Below are positions 1-10,644 of a stretch of DNA of 64,000 nucleotides, piece by piece. A model generated the notes under the pieces. The model had not been told where the DNA came from and ran no database searches. It worked only from the letters and a program-made list of their open reading frames with translations. The translations under genes were made by a program, and so were the position numbers. The DNA comes from Stenopsyche tienmushanensis. Lineage: Eukaryota > Arthropoda > Insecta > Trichoptera > Stenopsychidae. Position 1 is the first letter of the stretch. Every line of letters begins with the position of its first letter. The stretch lies in assembly GCA_008973525.1 (NCBI GenBank), contig WACJ01000501.1:1674001-1738000 (forward strand), in the 5' to 3' direction.

Positions 1-74
1 AACGCTTTCTTTGTCAACCAGAATTCCGAAATATCTACAAAGATGAAAAATGAAATAATTTTTTTTGAAAACAT

Positions 75-80
75 TTTATT
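75..80 (-). terminator. Poly(A) signal AATAAA for the Trp-Asp / Ser-His protein gene
   Basis: Canonical AATAAA on the minus strand, about 90 bases past the stop codon of the coding exon ending at 170. The distance is normal for a 3' UTR. No other candidate is seen before the window edge. Confidence 0.6.
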
Positions 81-169
81 TTTTAAATAATTACATACAT
101 GTTTCGAAACAATGATACCATTTGTTATTTAAAATTTAATTTAGGGCTTAATATTTTTCTGTCAGGAAA

Positions 170-2541
170 TCAATGTCCTCTAGAGTGGGAGTGGGAGTGG
201 GAGTGGGAGTGAGAGTGGGAGTGAGAGTGGGAATGTGAGTGGGATCTTCTTTTTCCCCAAGCATTACCCTTTCCTCTAGAGTGCGATCCTTTATGCTTTG
301 AGTGAGATCTGTTATTTGAATGAGACCCCTTGTGTTTTGAATGAGATCCCTTGTGTTTTGAATGAGAATGCTTCTTTTTCTTCTTTTCATGAGAATGCGA
401 GTGGGAGTGCGAGTGAGATCCCTTTCTACGTTTTTTATTTTTCTTCCTAGAATTGGTTTCGGTGTTTTCCCAGGAATTATTCTCAGTATTTTCCCAGGCA
501 TTGGTTTCAGTATTCTCCCAAGCATTGGTTTCAGTATTTTCCCAGGAATTGTTTTCATTATTCTCCCAAGCATCTGTCTCAGTGTTTTCCCAGGCATTAT
601 TTTCATTATTTTCCCAAGTATCTGTCTCAGTGTTTTCCAACGCATTGTTTTCATTATTTTCCCAAGCATTAGATTCACTATTGCTCCAAGAACTATTTTC
701 ATTTTCATTTATTTCTCCAGCATTGCTTTCTGTGTTTGCATAGCTTTCAGAATAGGAATCGGAATGAGAATCTTCATTATTATCTATATTATTAGAAGTC
801 TTTGATCTACTTGTAGATTTTGAATAGGAATTGCTGGTTGCACTATTCTCAGACGAATTTATATTGGTATTGGTTTTAGTAGTTTTAGTCGTTTTTTTCA
901 TCTTCTTTTTCATCTTTTTATAGCTTTTGTCATATTCTGTCAACATATTATTCGCTAGTTCATTCCAATCATCGTCTGTTTCGGTTAGACTGTCACCTTC
1001 GTTTATGAAGTTCAACCAATCATTTTGAGTAGCTTCAGACCAGCTGTCGCTTTCTGACTGTGAACTAACTTCAGTTTGCTGATCATCGGAAGTAATAAAG
1101 CTCGAACTGCTTGAACTGCTCGCTGCAGAACTAACATTGTCATTGGTTATGATAGTTTGAGTCTTTTTTTTAGTTTTCTTCTTATTTTTTTTACATCCTT
1201 GATTGTACTCTGTCCACATGTTATTTGCAAGTTCATCCCAATTGTCGTCTGTATCAGTCAAACTGTCACCTTCATTTATGAAATCTAACCAATCACTCTG
1301 AGTAGCTTCAGACCAGCTGTTGCTTTCTGACTGTGTATAGACTTCTGCATTTTGGTCATTAGTTGTAGTGGAGCTCCAGCTATTTGAATCACTAGCTGCA
1401 TTGTTGTTGTTTAAAGATGCTTGGTCGTAGTCTGCCCACATATCATTTGCTAGTTCATCCCAATTTTCATCAGGTTCAGTCAAACTGTCACCTTCGTTTA
1501 TGAAATCTAGCCAATCACTCTGAGTAGCTTCAGACCAACTGTTGCTTTCTGACTGTGTATTGACTTCTGCATTTTGGTCATTAGTAGTAGTGGAGCTCCA
1601 GCTATTTGAATTACTAGCTGCATTGTTGTTGTTTAAAGATGCTTGGTCGTAGTCTGCCCACATATCATTTGCTAGTTCATCCCAATTTTCATCAGGCTCA
1701 GTCAAACTGTCACCTTCATTTATGAAATCTAGCCAATCACTCTGAGTAGCTTCAGACCAGCTGTTACTTTCTGACTGTGTATTGACTTCTCCATTTTGGT
1801 CATTAATAGTAGTGGAGCTCCAGCTATTTGAATTGCTAGCTGCATTGTTGTTGTTTAAAGATCCTTGGTCATAGTCTGCCCACATATCATTTGCTAATTC
1901 ATCCCAATGTTCATTAGGTTCAGTCAAATTACTATCATTGTCTAAGAATTCAAGCCAGTCATCTTGGGTTACTTGAGACCAGCTGCTACTTTCCGATTGC
2001 GACGAAATTTCAGGCTCAAAGTCGTTGAAAGTAGATGCTGAGCTTGAGGTACTGCTGCTGCTAGAGCTGATTGTGTTTTCAGTCATTATCGGTTTGGTTA
2101 CAGTTTCGTAATCTGCCCACATGTCGTTTGCTAATTGATTCCAATCATCGTCTGAATCGGATATTGTTTCATCATTTTTGAGAAACTCCTGCCAATCATT
2201 TTGCGTCTGCATATAGTCATCGTTATTAGGAGTTTCAATGATGTCATGTGATGTTGTTGTTATGTACAATGGGCTTTCAATATCATATTTTGCCCACTCG
2301 TCATTCTGAATATTTAGGATTTCTTCTTCTTTTATGTCGTTAATTCCAGTTGATTCCATCCAGATCGGTTCAGCTCGCATTTCACTTTCAATGTTATCAT
2401 ATTTAACAATAGAAAAATCATTATAGGTGACGGGTTCATCTGTTGGTGCTATTTTTTGTTGGACAATTGCTTGATCCATTGTCTTATATTGGTTAAAGGT
2501 GTCGAAGTCATTTGTAATGCCTCTTTTCGTATCAGTTGCCA
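170..2541 (-). CDS. Silk-like secreted repeat protein with Trp-Asp modules and a Ser-His tail (large 3' exon)
   Basis: One open exon of about 790 codons; not a family I can name. An acid- and Asn-rich N-terminal stretch is followed by four or more copies of a 74-residue module of the type SESNSWSEATQ / DWLDFINEGDSLT / NWDELANDMWADYDQ, with poly-Ser and Lys-rich spacers. Then come WENTETNAWENNE repeats and a tail of Lys/Arg with long Ser-His runs. The exon opens just after a good acceptor (TACTTTCAG, minus strand); the first in-frame codon would be GTG, so the true start lies in an unlocated upstream exon, probably with a signal peptide (inferred). The NNSW, Lys-rich, GSHS C-terminal layout matches the 2761-residue neighbour at 11341-19626, so they look like paralogues. 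Silk or adhesive function is inferred from composition and neighbours only. Clusters of Trp/Asp plus a His tail could bind metal ions. Confidence 0.75.
1038..1980 (-). repeat. 222-bp in-frame tandem repeat inside the Trp-Asp protein
   Basis: The same landmark (the SWSEATQ codons) recurs at 1311, 1533, 1755 and 1977, exactly 222 bases (74 codons) apart. A further, more diverged copy begins at 1038. The middle copies are near-identical, including silent sites, which suggests recent duplication or gene conversion. Confidence 0.85.
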
Positions 2542-2820
2542 CTGAAAGTATTTTTAATTAATTGATTAATTACTTAACATGCCATATAATTTAAGTATAC
2601 ATATAAAGATACATTTTGAGTCTTGCAGTGTAAGTAGTAAATATCTAGACGTAAGAAAAAAATAAAAATAGAGCTTAAAGCTGATTTAATAGACAGATTA
2701 AATACCAACCATTCCCAAATTCTCATAACAGGGATCGACACATTATATCAAAAACAAAAAGAATACGTCAACATTCTGCTCCGTCAAAATTTCAAAATTT
2801 CTCTCTGAATCAAGTACAGG
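2542..2820. other. Intron or upstream flank of the Trp-Asp protein gene
   Basis: AT-rich. It holds the splice acceptor directly before the exon. I searched the minus strand for a short ATG/signal-peptide exon with a donor site and found none that was convincing. Confidence 0.4.
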
Positions 2821-3314
2821 GCCTTTCAATAAGGACGCTCAAAATTTCTTAGGTTTTAGTGTTCATGATGTTAAAGTAACATATGTCAACTTTATTACAA
2901 ATTATTCAGCAGTATATAACAAAGTACCATTTAGTTTTTAGCGACGAAGCTCATTTTTAGATGAATGTGTTTGGATCGGATCAGGGACTATATCAATTCA
3001 CACTAATTTTGGAACCAATGGTTCCATAAGACTTCTCCTTTTGGGTCTACCTTAAATCGTAGGTCTATGCGTATTAGCCTCAAACAATTGATGGCCTCAA
3101 AGTCAACATAACAAACGCCATCCAACAAATTCAGCCAGATTTATGCGACAAGATAATCTAAAATTGTACCTCCCGAATACTTGACATTTGGACGTTATAT
3201 TCTATACTTAATGCCATAAAATATTATTTCAAATAAATATAAATTAAAAATGATACCTTACGCACAACCTGTTTTATTTATTGATTTAAAGATCGAGCGT
3301 CCTTATTTAAAGAT
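2821..3314 (+). mobile_element. Deleted Tc1/mariner-type element, copy A of a three-copy family
   Basis: Bounded by inverted AATAAGGACGCTC (left about 2829, right about 3299-3312). Plus-strand frames hold transposase remnants: FSDEAHF near 2938, then a broken 3' part resembling VYAY-PQTIDGLKVNITNAI, which is typical of the mariner-like C-terminus. It carries frameshifts and stops, so it is dead. Related copies are at 28408-29790 (minus) and 51713-52097. Confidence 0.75.
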
Positions 3315-4284
3315 CCCACTGGCCTAACTGAGAGAAGATTAAGAAAAATTGGCGTCTAGGCGAATGTATCTGGACAGAACTTTTCTATTTAAAGTTTTAA
3401 ATAATAGCATTAATTCTGCAGTCCTCTTAGGACAAGTGAAGCTTAGAATTCCTTGACCCTCCTCACGTTCAAAAGACATCTTTCATATCACACCTTACTA
3501 TACAAACTATGCAAAATGCCTTCTTTACATGTTTTTATTTCCGTTATAATATTTTTTTAGTGATGTGCATATGTTTTCCACTACACTTGGAAATTAAAAG
3601 CAAAATATTGGTGATTTAATCTTCAATCTTATTTTGTAACTTGTTTCATTATAGTAATAACTTTATGTTATTTGTGTGTAATAAAAATACTTAGTAGTCT
3701 GTAACATTTAATGGTACTTTATGTCTTTTTTAGTCAATTTTAAGTTTAATACTTGTACACTACTGTTTATTACATTTTAATAAATAAAAAACACCAATCA
3801 GTATCGCTCGATATGGATTTAAAATAATGAAATTAATTGTCAGATACAAATAAAAAATCATAAAATTTCGCATAATTATTTTTAAAACAAAATAACTAAC
3901 ATATTAGGGGTACCTGATGAAACTTTCGTTTTATGACATCGTTCTTTTCAACGGTCATTTGTTCACCGGTTGTCGATCTTGTACAACATGTATTTATTTT
4001 GAAATTGATTGGTAGTTATTTGAAGCAAACATTTTAAAAATAAAAGTTTGCATCCTATTTTCAAACGAAAGGATTTATAAAATTAAAATTTAAGCAAAAA
4101 TTACTCGAGATAAATTAAGAAAATATCAATTTAACTATTCACCAACCATATTAATCTGATTTTGCTCCATCGAATTATCGTTTAATTTGATCAATGCAGA
4201 TTTTTTTATAAGAATTTTAAGAATATCGAAGAAGTAAAAACGGGCCTGGATGACTATTTATATAAATGTTTTTTTTTTGTTTAC
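3315..4284. other. AT-rich intergenic DNA, no gene seen
   Basis: No ORF of note, no splice-supported exon and no terminal repeats were recognised. It lies between two transposon relics upstream of the Trp-Asp gene and could be intron of that gene. Confidence 0.4.
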
Positions 4285-5113
4285 AAGGTGTTTTGCACAT
4301 GGAGCAATTTTTTTTTTCTTTGGTTTAGGGGGGTTTTTGCTACGTTTCACACATAGGCCCTATGTCCTGAGTGTCAGTCAGGGTTGTCGAAATAGATTTG
4401 TTTCAACATTTTGAAAATGATTATTTATTTAAATCATGCTTAAAATTACTTCTGAGCTTCGAAAGTCACAAAAAGTGTGCAAACGAATGAGAAATGTCAA
4501 ATTTTAAATTCTTTAAAAAAAAAAACTGACGACTATTTTCTACTTGACTTCATCTTAGTTATAAAATATTCTTTAATTTATATAATTTCCAACGATATTA
4601 TTCAATAAGTCTTTAAACTCGAAGAGGTACCAGTTTGCCAGGGTCAGGGTTAAGAAAATACTTTTTATGCTTAAGATATTTTTATTAGATTTATTTACAA
4701 AATTTGTTCAATTTGGTCAAGATGAAGTCAAGTTGAAAATAGTCGTCAGTTTTTTGTTTAAAGAATTTAAAAGATGACGTTTCTCAATCGTTTGCACATT
4801 TTTTGTGATTTTCGAAGCTCAGAAGTAATTTTCTTTAAGCCAATTGCATAAAATAATGATCTAAATAAATCAAAAATATATTGCAAGATACAAAAATAGT
4901 TATTTCGTGTTATTACAGACTAAAAAATAGTTATTACAGATTAAAAAGTTATGTCGATTTAGAGGTGAAAATCAGGGTATTTTTTCAAAATGTTGAAAAA
5001 AAATCTATTTCGACAACCCTCACACTTAGGACATAGGATCAATGTGTGAAAAGTAGCAAAAGACCCCCCTAAACACAAAAAAAAAATTTTTGGTCCATGT
5101 GTAAAACACCCTG
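4285..5113. mobile_element. Fold-back-like non-autonomous element with very long inverted ends
   Basis: The left half (about 4285-4620) and right half (about 4715-5113) are reverse complements over most of their length, including the tip AGGGTGTTTTACACATGG (right end, minus sense) and inner blocks around GACGACTATTTTC. Homologous sequence at 24757-25225 and 26577-26660 flanks a mariner/IS630-type transposase remnant. This copy is therefore probably a deletion derivative of that family. No coding capacity. Confidence 0.75.
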
Positions 5114-5249
5114 TATATATTAAGTTGACTTTTTACACCTTGATCGGCCGATGTGGAGCTCCCAAAATATTGGGATTAACGATTTACCGCCATTGCGTCC
5201 TGTTCTCTGCACCAAATGCTTTAAAGTCAAGGAATCGACCGTTTTAATA

Positions 5250-6339
5250 TTAGGGGTATCGAAAAGTATTCGCGTAATTTGAGACTTAATGTTTGAGCTC
5301 AGTTTGTGTTCGGACACAGTGACGGAAACATCTTTGTAAGCATTTTTATCGGTAGAACTTTTGTTAAACATTGTTTTTGTCTATCATATTTTTATAAATT
5401 GTTTTTTTTTATTGTTGTTTTGTTTTTTATATGTTTTGTTTTTTATATGTTTTGTTTTTTATATGTTTTGTTTTTTATTTTTGTTAAGGCTATAATATCT
5501 AGAACCGAAACTAAAGAAGTTTACATCCGGCAATGTATGCTGCTTTTTTTAAATTTAGGTTGGAATACCATTAAAGCCACTAGACACTCAAAGATGTTTA
5601 TGGTGAAGTGGTAGCAGTCCGCAGGTACCAATATTAGTAGCATAAATTTAAATCGGGTAATGGAAGCATGGTCTCTAATCAAGTTAGATCCATGACAAAC
5701 AATTGAGGAGTCATCGCAAAGACTGGGATCCCATTGGGGTTGAATTTCAATTAAATACAATGGCTTTATCGGAAAAAAAAACTCCAATTTCCAATTCCCA
5801 AGGCCGAATTACCTATAAAAAAAAGTTTTTTTTTGTGCATATGGTGGATATGCGTGGAATAATTGGTTATGAATCAATGAAACCGGCAGAAACAATAACT
5901 ATACAAGTTTATTGTCGACAGTTTCCATTGAAAATTATAAGAGATGCGTCGGTTTTTATACAACAGAAAAGGATAATTCTCCATGATGATGCACGCCCTC
6001 ATAAAGCAAAAACTGGATAAAATACTGGAATTAATACTGGAAAGTGCTACCGCGCCCTTTTTATTCGCTGGACCTCACCTCAACGGATTTCCACCGTATC
6101 AGGTCCACGGCGAGACAAAAACGATTCAAAAATGCAGCTCACGTGGAAACGCATTAAAATTGCTTCTAAGCTGAAAAGTTTTTACAAAAAAGGAAGCGAA
6201 AGAATGCCAAAGCGATATGAAAAGATGTTCTGAATAATGAAGGGAATTATACATTACGATGTTATATTGAAAACGATTTGTTTTCAATAAATTTAAACTT
6301 TTTATACTAAATACGCGAACACTTTTCGATAACCCTAAC
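5250..6339 (+). mobile_element. Degenerate Tc1/mariner element with TIRs
   Basis: Terminal inverted repeats: left TAGGGGTATCGAAAAGTATT at 5251 and, in reverse complement at 6338, TTAGGGTTATCGAAAAGTGT. Plus-strand frames contain transposase pieces, VDMRGIIGYESMKPAETIT near 5850 and IILHDDARPHK near 5975, the DDE-domain signatures of mariner-type transposases. Frames are broken by stops and shifts. Confidence 0.85.
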
Positions 6340-7098
6340 ATAAAATTTAATGTTAAACGTAATTCATATTTACCTTTTTTGTTTGGACGTAGACATAGTT
6401 GTCTCACACTCGATGATAAATAGGATATGAAATAGGAGGCGAAAAGTGTTCAAATATGTGCATGTATATGTTTCACCCTGGTGGTCAATCATATTTGTCG
6501 AACCCTGTTATATCTATAATTTTATTGTTGTAAATTTTCCGGTTGTATAATTTCGTGTGTTGTAATAATGATTCTTAAGATATATTAATAGGAAAAGCAG
6601 TTTAACAATTTATTACATTTTTATATACATATCTTCGTCAGTTTACAATTAACGTGTAATCTGTTTGTATGTGTTCAGTTAAGTGTGCACCTAACCCTTG
6701 AATTGCGCGCTTTGGTTTTATGTCGGGACTATGTAAAGCTTGAAGCATAGGCTTGCTATACATGTTTTCAATAAATTTGATCCTTCCTTGAGGAGATCCA
6801 TTAGGAGGAGATGGGTCTGAAAATTTAAATTATAACGATATTGATGAATTGCTAGCCGATGAAGCAATCACAGACAATTATTTATTCAATTCTGAATCAA
6901 TTTTAAAGGGAATTATCATTACTGACTGCAAATAGTCTGAACGGAGTTCTTCAATAAATATAAAAATATGACTTATTGAAAGAAAGCATTTACTATAGAA
7001 AAAGACAATTGAAATGATGAGTAATATCACTCAATATCAGTTTCGCTATATAGAAGGCATACTTTTTTTTTATACGTTTATATATTTTTTTATATGGT
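6340..7098. other. AT-rich intergenic DNA, no gene seen
   Basis: Lies downstream of the Cys-rich gene. It contains T-rich runs and no convincing coding exon or terminal repeats. Confidence 0.4.
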
Positions 7099-7104
7099 TT
7101 TTAT
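7099..7104 (-). terminator. Poly(A) signal AATAAA for the Cys-rich gene
   Basis: Minus-strand AATAAA about 205 bases beyond the stop at 7309, in T-rich surroundings. It is the nearest canonical hexamer I noticed. Confidence 0.45.
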
Positions 7105-7308
7105 TTTTGTATGATTTTTTGTAATGATAAAATATGCTAATTTTTGTACTCAGTTCTTGTTATATTTGTGGATATTGCAAAAGGCTTATAGATAATAATT
7201 CTTTCATTCATCAATCAAGTATAAGAGGTTAAAAAAAAATATATTTAGATTTCTCTTGCGGTGATCGTTGATCGTTTCTCCAATCGGTCTACAGAGAAAA
7301 TAACTAAT

Positions 7309-10300
7309 TTAAGTAAAAATATGTGAATTATAAAAACCTTTTGAACATTTCTTGGCAAGTGTTGGTTTGTCGACCTCTAATGGAAAATATTCATCCGATG
7401 CACCCATTGACGAATCCTCACGGGAGAAAGACAAAGAGAACGAAATGGATTGTGGCAAAGTGCATCGAGGATTTTTCTTTTTACGGTTTATCAGGGATAG
7501 TAGGTGTGCATTGTTTTTGTGATTGTGAAGAAGGCGTTGTGGTTTTTTCCGATGACGCATGTAATTAGGTAAGAAATCCATGAATCTTCTTCTCCAGAAT
7601 ATTTTCCTAAGCTTGTAGTAGCGTCTAAGAATGGCCAAAATTCGGGAGTCGCTTTCCGTTTCGCAGCTGATGCTTATCGATTTATCAGATAACATTCCAA
7701 TATGTTTGAGATGCTTCAAAAATTTTTTGTGTTTCATTTTTTTGCGTGGATGTATTCCACCCCAGTGGTGCAATTCGTTAGAGTGCGACCCTGAAATTGA
7801 TATGCTGATGTCCAATTCGGGAGGAATATATTTATTGAAACGCGTTTTGTCTTCTATCGTTGTCTCTGGAAGTCTTCTATTGCATGGGCAGCCTTTGTTT
7901 GGGATTGTGTCTCTGTCATGGTACCAATTATTGAATTCATCCCATAATTCTGAAGATATAGAATTGTGGCCATGAGAAATTGCATATGCAGGATGGTTAT
8001 TCCAACGTGGATGCATTCCACCCCAGTGGTGCGATTCGCTAGAGCGCGACACTGAAATTGATATGCTGATGTCCAATTTGGGAGGAATATATTTATTGAA
8101 ACATTTTTTGTCTCCTATTATTTTCTTTGGAAGTCTTCTATTGCATGGGCAGCCTTTGTTTGGAATTGGGTCTCTATCATGGTACCAATGAATGAATTCA
8201 TCCCATAAATCTGAAGATATAGAATTATGGCCATGAGAAGTTGAACACGAAGAATGATGATTCCCAATAATATCACTGAAATCATGGTGATGATCTCTAT
8301 GGTATGAGTGATCGTCTTTGATTGTGTTAAACAAATCATTCATATTTTGCCAATTTGACATATCACGAAGCAAGCGGGCCATTATGTAGTTATCGTCGCA
8401 GCTATCACTATGAGACATATCAATATAGTTGTGCCAATCTGATAAATCATAACTATGATGACGATGACCACAATTTCCATGCGTAACGTAAATATCATTG
8501 TCTCTATGTATATTGTAGTTATTATATTGTAGCCAATTGATGTTAGAACCATGGTCATGGTGATCACAACACTCATGACTATGTGTATGTGTCTCAATAC
8601 TAGTACTATAATATGTATGATTATCTCCATATATATGGTGGATATTATCGATATCGACATTGACGTCAATATCATGATCATGGTCATCATGATCGCAGTG
8701 ACTTTGTTCTATGGTTGTTGTATTATTATTATTATATATATTGTATGTAATATTACATGAACGACAATCATTAGGATGATGGTGATGATCATTATTACGA
8801 TGGCAGCAACATTTTTCTACGTGAGGTTTATAAATACAATCATCTTTATGTTCATTGTACCAATTGTTGTATTCATTCCAATCAAAATCTCCCTCAGGTA
8901 AACTGTAATCGCCACCACCATTACCACAGCAATTTTCGTCATGGCCTACTATATGATGTATATATGACATATCATTGTGACAAACGTTATCGTTGCAATA
9001 GTGGTATTCATGCCAATCCATAAGTCCCTCATGAACACTGTAATCACTATTCAGCGTACAATCTTCTTCTACATAAATTTCATCGTCCTTATTTACATTA
9101 TACCATTCGTTGAATTCGTCCCAATTTATATCTCCAACGTGGACGCTGTAGTCATCAGCATTGGGTGCAAGGCAAATCGCATCTCCATCCGTTGTATATA
9201 TTTCTTGGTCTTTATCGTCACGGTACCAATTGTCATACTCGTACCATTTGCAATCTTCCACATAGACGCTGTAGTCATCACTAGCATGATCTGTACAATA
9301 GTCAAGTATATAAATTTCATCGTCCTTATTTACATTATACCAGTTGTCAAAGTCGCTCCAACATATATTTCCCTCGTAGACGGAGTAGTTATCATTTAGA
9401 TGTTCCTGGCAAATTACATCTCCATCCGTTGAATAAATTTCAACATGATTTTTTTCTCCATACCAATTGCCATATTCATCCCATGCTGAATCATCTTCAT
9501 CTTCTGACCATATTGCTCTGTGCTTATCCCATACAATGTTGCAAGAATCACAAGAAATGCAAGAATCACAAGATTTGCAAGAATCACAATTGCCAGAATG
9601 ACAAGATTTGCAAGAATCACAAGAATTGCAAGATCCACTAGACTTGCAAGAATCACAAGAATTGCCAGAATGACAAGAATTGCAAGAATGACAAGAATTG
9701 CAAGAATCACTCGAATTGCAAGTATCACAAGAATTACATGAATCACAAGAATTGCAAAAATTCCATGAATTCCAAGAATTCCAAATATCACAAGAATTGA
9801 CAGAAGCATGAGAATTGCAAGAATCACAAGATTTGCAAGAATCACAAGAATTGCGAGATTCACAAGATTTGCAAGAATCACAAAAATCGCAAGAATTACT
9901 AGAATTGTCAGAATGACAAGAATTGCAAGAATCACAAGAACCACACGAATTGCAAGATTCACAAGAATTGCATGAATCACAAGAATTGCAAGAATCACAA
10001 GAATCGCAAGAACCACAAGAACTGCAAGAATCACAAGGATCGCAAGAACCACAAGAATCACAAGAATTGCAACAATTGCAAGGTTTGCAAGAAGGACCTC
10101 CGCAATCCTTTACAGATTCCCAATTGAATAATTCTTCCATGTGGCAATCTTCCCCACAAGTATTGAAGCAATGACAAGAATTGCAATTGCAAGAATCACA
10201 AGAATTGCATTTGCAGGAATCACAAGAATTGCAATTGCAAGAATCACAAGAATTGCAAGAATCACAAGAGTTACAAGAATGACAAGAATTGCAATCGCAA

Positions 10301-10644
10301 GAATCACAAGAATTCCAATTGCAGGAATCACAAGAATTGCAATTGCAGGAATCACAAGAATTGCAATTGCAGGAATCACAAGAATTGCAAGAATGGCACG
10401 AATTGCACGAATCGCAAGAATTACAAGCATTGCAAGAATCACAAGAATTGCAAAAATCACAAGAATTGCAAGAATTGCAAGAATGACAAGAATTGCACGA
10501 ATCGCAAGAATTGCAAGTATCACATCCGCACTCCTTCGTCCAGGATTCCCATCTTCTTAAATCTTCTCCACAGTTGCATGTTCCCTCTTGATGTTCAAGA
10601 CCAGTTGTAGAATGCCAGCCGAATGCTGAAGGTCGCCCGATTCC
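7309..10644 (-). CDS. Silk-like Cys-Asn-Ser / Trp-Asp-Tyr / His-rich repeat protein (large 3' exon)
   Basis: Open for 1111 codons plus stop. It is read from the acceptor TATATTTCAAG at 10645 in phase 0 (Gly-Ile-Gly-Arg), not from the internal ATG at 10140, because the same frame stays open with the same Cys repeat to 10644. In order: a short leader with CNCGEDLRRWESWTKECGC; a ~330-residue array of Cys-(Asn/Asp/His/Lys)-Ser tripeptides; units of about 45 residues built on NWYNVNKDDEIY and YSVYEG; an acidic His-rich block (HDDHDHD, HTHSHECCDHHDHG); a duplicated SSDLWDEF / DPIPNKGCPCNRRLP segment; and short (Ser-X)n runs (LDISISISVSRSSES). A signal-peptide exon should lie upstream but was not found. 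The exon start matches the neighbour at 19626, so I infer a divergent paralogue. Function is unproven. The Cys density suggests disulfide cross-linking or metal binding in an extracellular fibre or glue. Confidence 0.8.
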   Translation of the reverse strand, partial: GIGRPSAFGWHSTTGLEHQEGTCNCGEDLRRWESWTKECGCDTCNSCDSCNSCHSCNSCNSCDFCNSCDSCNACNSCDSCNSCHSCNSCDSCNCNSCDSCNCNSCDSCNWNSCDSCDCNSCHSCNSCDSCNSCDSCNCNSCDSCKCNSCDSCNCNSCHCFNTCGEDCHMEELFNWESVKDCGGPSCKPCNCCNSCDSCGSCDPCDSCSSCGSCDSCDSCNSCDSCNSCESCNSCGSCDSCNSCHSDNSSNSCDFCDSCKSCESRNSCDSCKSCDSCNSHASVNSCDIWNSWNSWNFCNSCDSCNSCDTCNSSDSCNSCHSCNSCHSGNSCDSCKSSGSCNSCDSCKSCHSGNCDSCKSCDSCISCDSCNIVWDKHRAIWSEDEDDSAWDEYGNWYGEKNHVEIYSTDGDVICQEHLNDNYSVYEGNICWSDFDNWYNVNKDDEIYILDYCTDHASDDYSVYVEDCKWYEYDNWYRDDKDQEIYTTDGDAICLAPNADDYSVHVGDINWDEFNEWYNVNKDDEIYVEEDCTLNSDYSVHEGLMDWHEYHYCNDNVCHNDMSYIHHIVGHDENCCGNGGGDYSLPEGDFDWNEYNNWYNEHKDDCIYKPHVEKCCCHRNNDHHHHPNDCRSCNITYNIYNNNNTTTIEQSHCDHDDHDHDIDVNVDIDNIHHIYGDNHTYYSTSIETHTHSHECCDHHDHGSNINWLQYNNYNIHRDNDIYVTHGNCGHRHHSYDLSDWHNYIDMSHSDSCDDNYIMARLLRDMSNWQNMNDLFNTIKDDHSYHRDHHHDFSDIIGNHHSSCSTSHGHNSISSDLWDEFIHWYHDRDPIPNKGCPCNRRLPKKIIGDKKCFNKYIPPKLDISISISVSRSSESHHWGGMHPRWNNHPAYAISHGHNSISSELWDEFNNWYHDRDTIPNKGCPCNRRLPETTIEDKTRFNKYIPPELDISISISGSHSNELHHWGGIHPRKKMKHKKFLKHLKHIGMLSDKSISISCETESDSRILAILRRYYKLRKIFWRRRFMDFLPNYMRHRKKPQRLLHNHKNNAHLLSLINRKKKNPRCTLPQSISFSLSFSREDSSMGASDEYFPLEVDKPTLAKKCSKGFYNSHIFT
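9530..10530 (-). repeat. 9-bp minisatellite encoding (Cys-X-Ser)n
   Basis: About 1 kb of near-perfect 9-base units (minus strand TGCAATTCT / TGTGATTCT) with a few in-frame 6-base variants giving Cys-Asn pairs. One non-repeat interruption at about 10050-10150 encodes CHMEELFNWESVKDCGGPSC. All unit sizes are multiples of three, so the frame is kept. Expansion and contraction between individuals is likely. Confidence 0.9.

Noticed and set aside
362..805. Plus-strand ORF of Phe/Ile/Ser repeats opposite the Trp-Asp protein
   Set aside because: Antisense shadow of the WENTETNAWENNE repeats. No start context, splice sites or membrane-protein logic supports it.
9414..10061. Long minus-strand ORF of Ile/Leu/Val repeats and plus-strand ORFs of Ile-Thr-Arg-Ile-Ala or Gln-Glu-Ser repeats over the Cys array
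   Set aside because: A 9-bp repeat without stops is open in several frames. Only the Cys-Asn-Ser frame continues into complex sequence, reaches the splice acceptor at 10645 and shares motifs with the neighbours.
10140..10140. ATG at 10140 as start of the Cys-rich protein
   Set aside because: The frame is open 168 codons further with the same Cys repeat, up to a good splice acceptor at 10645.
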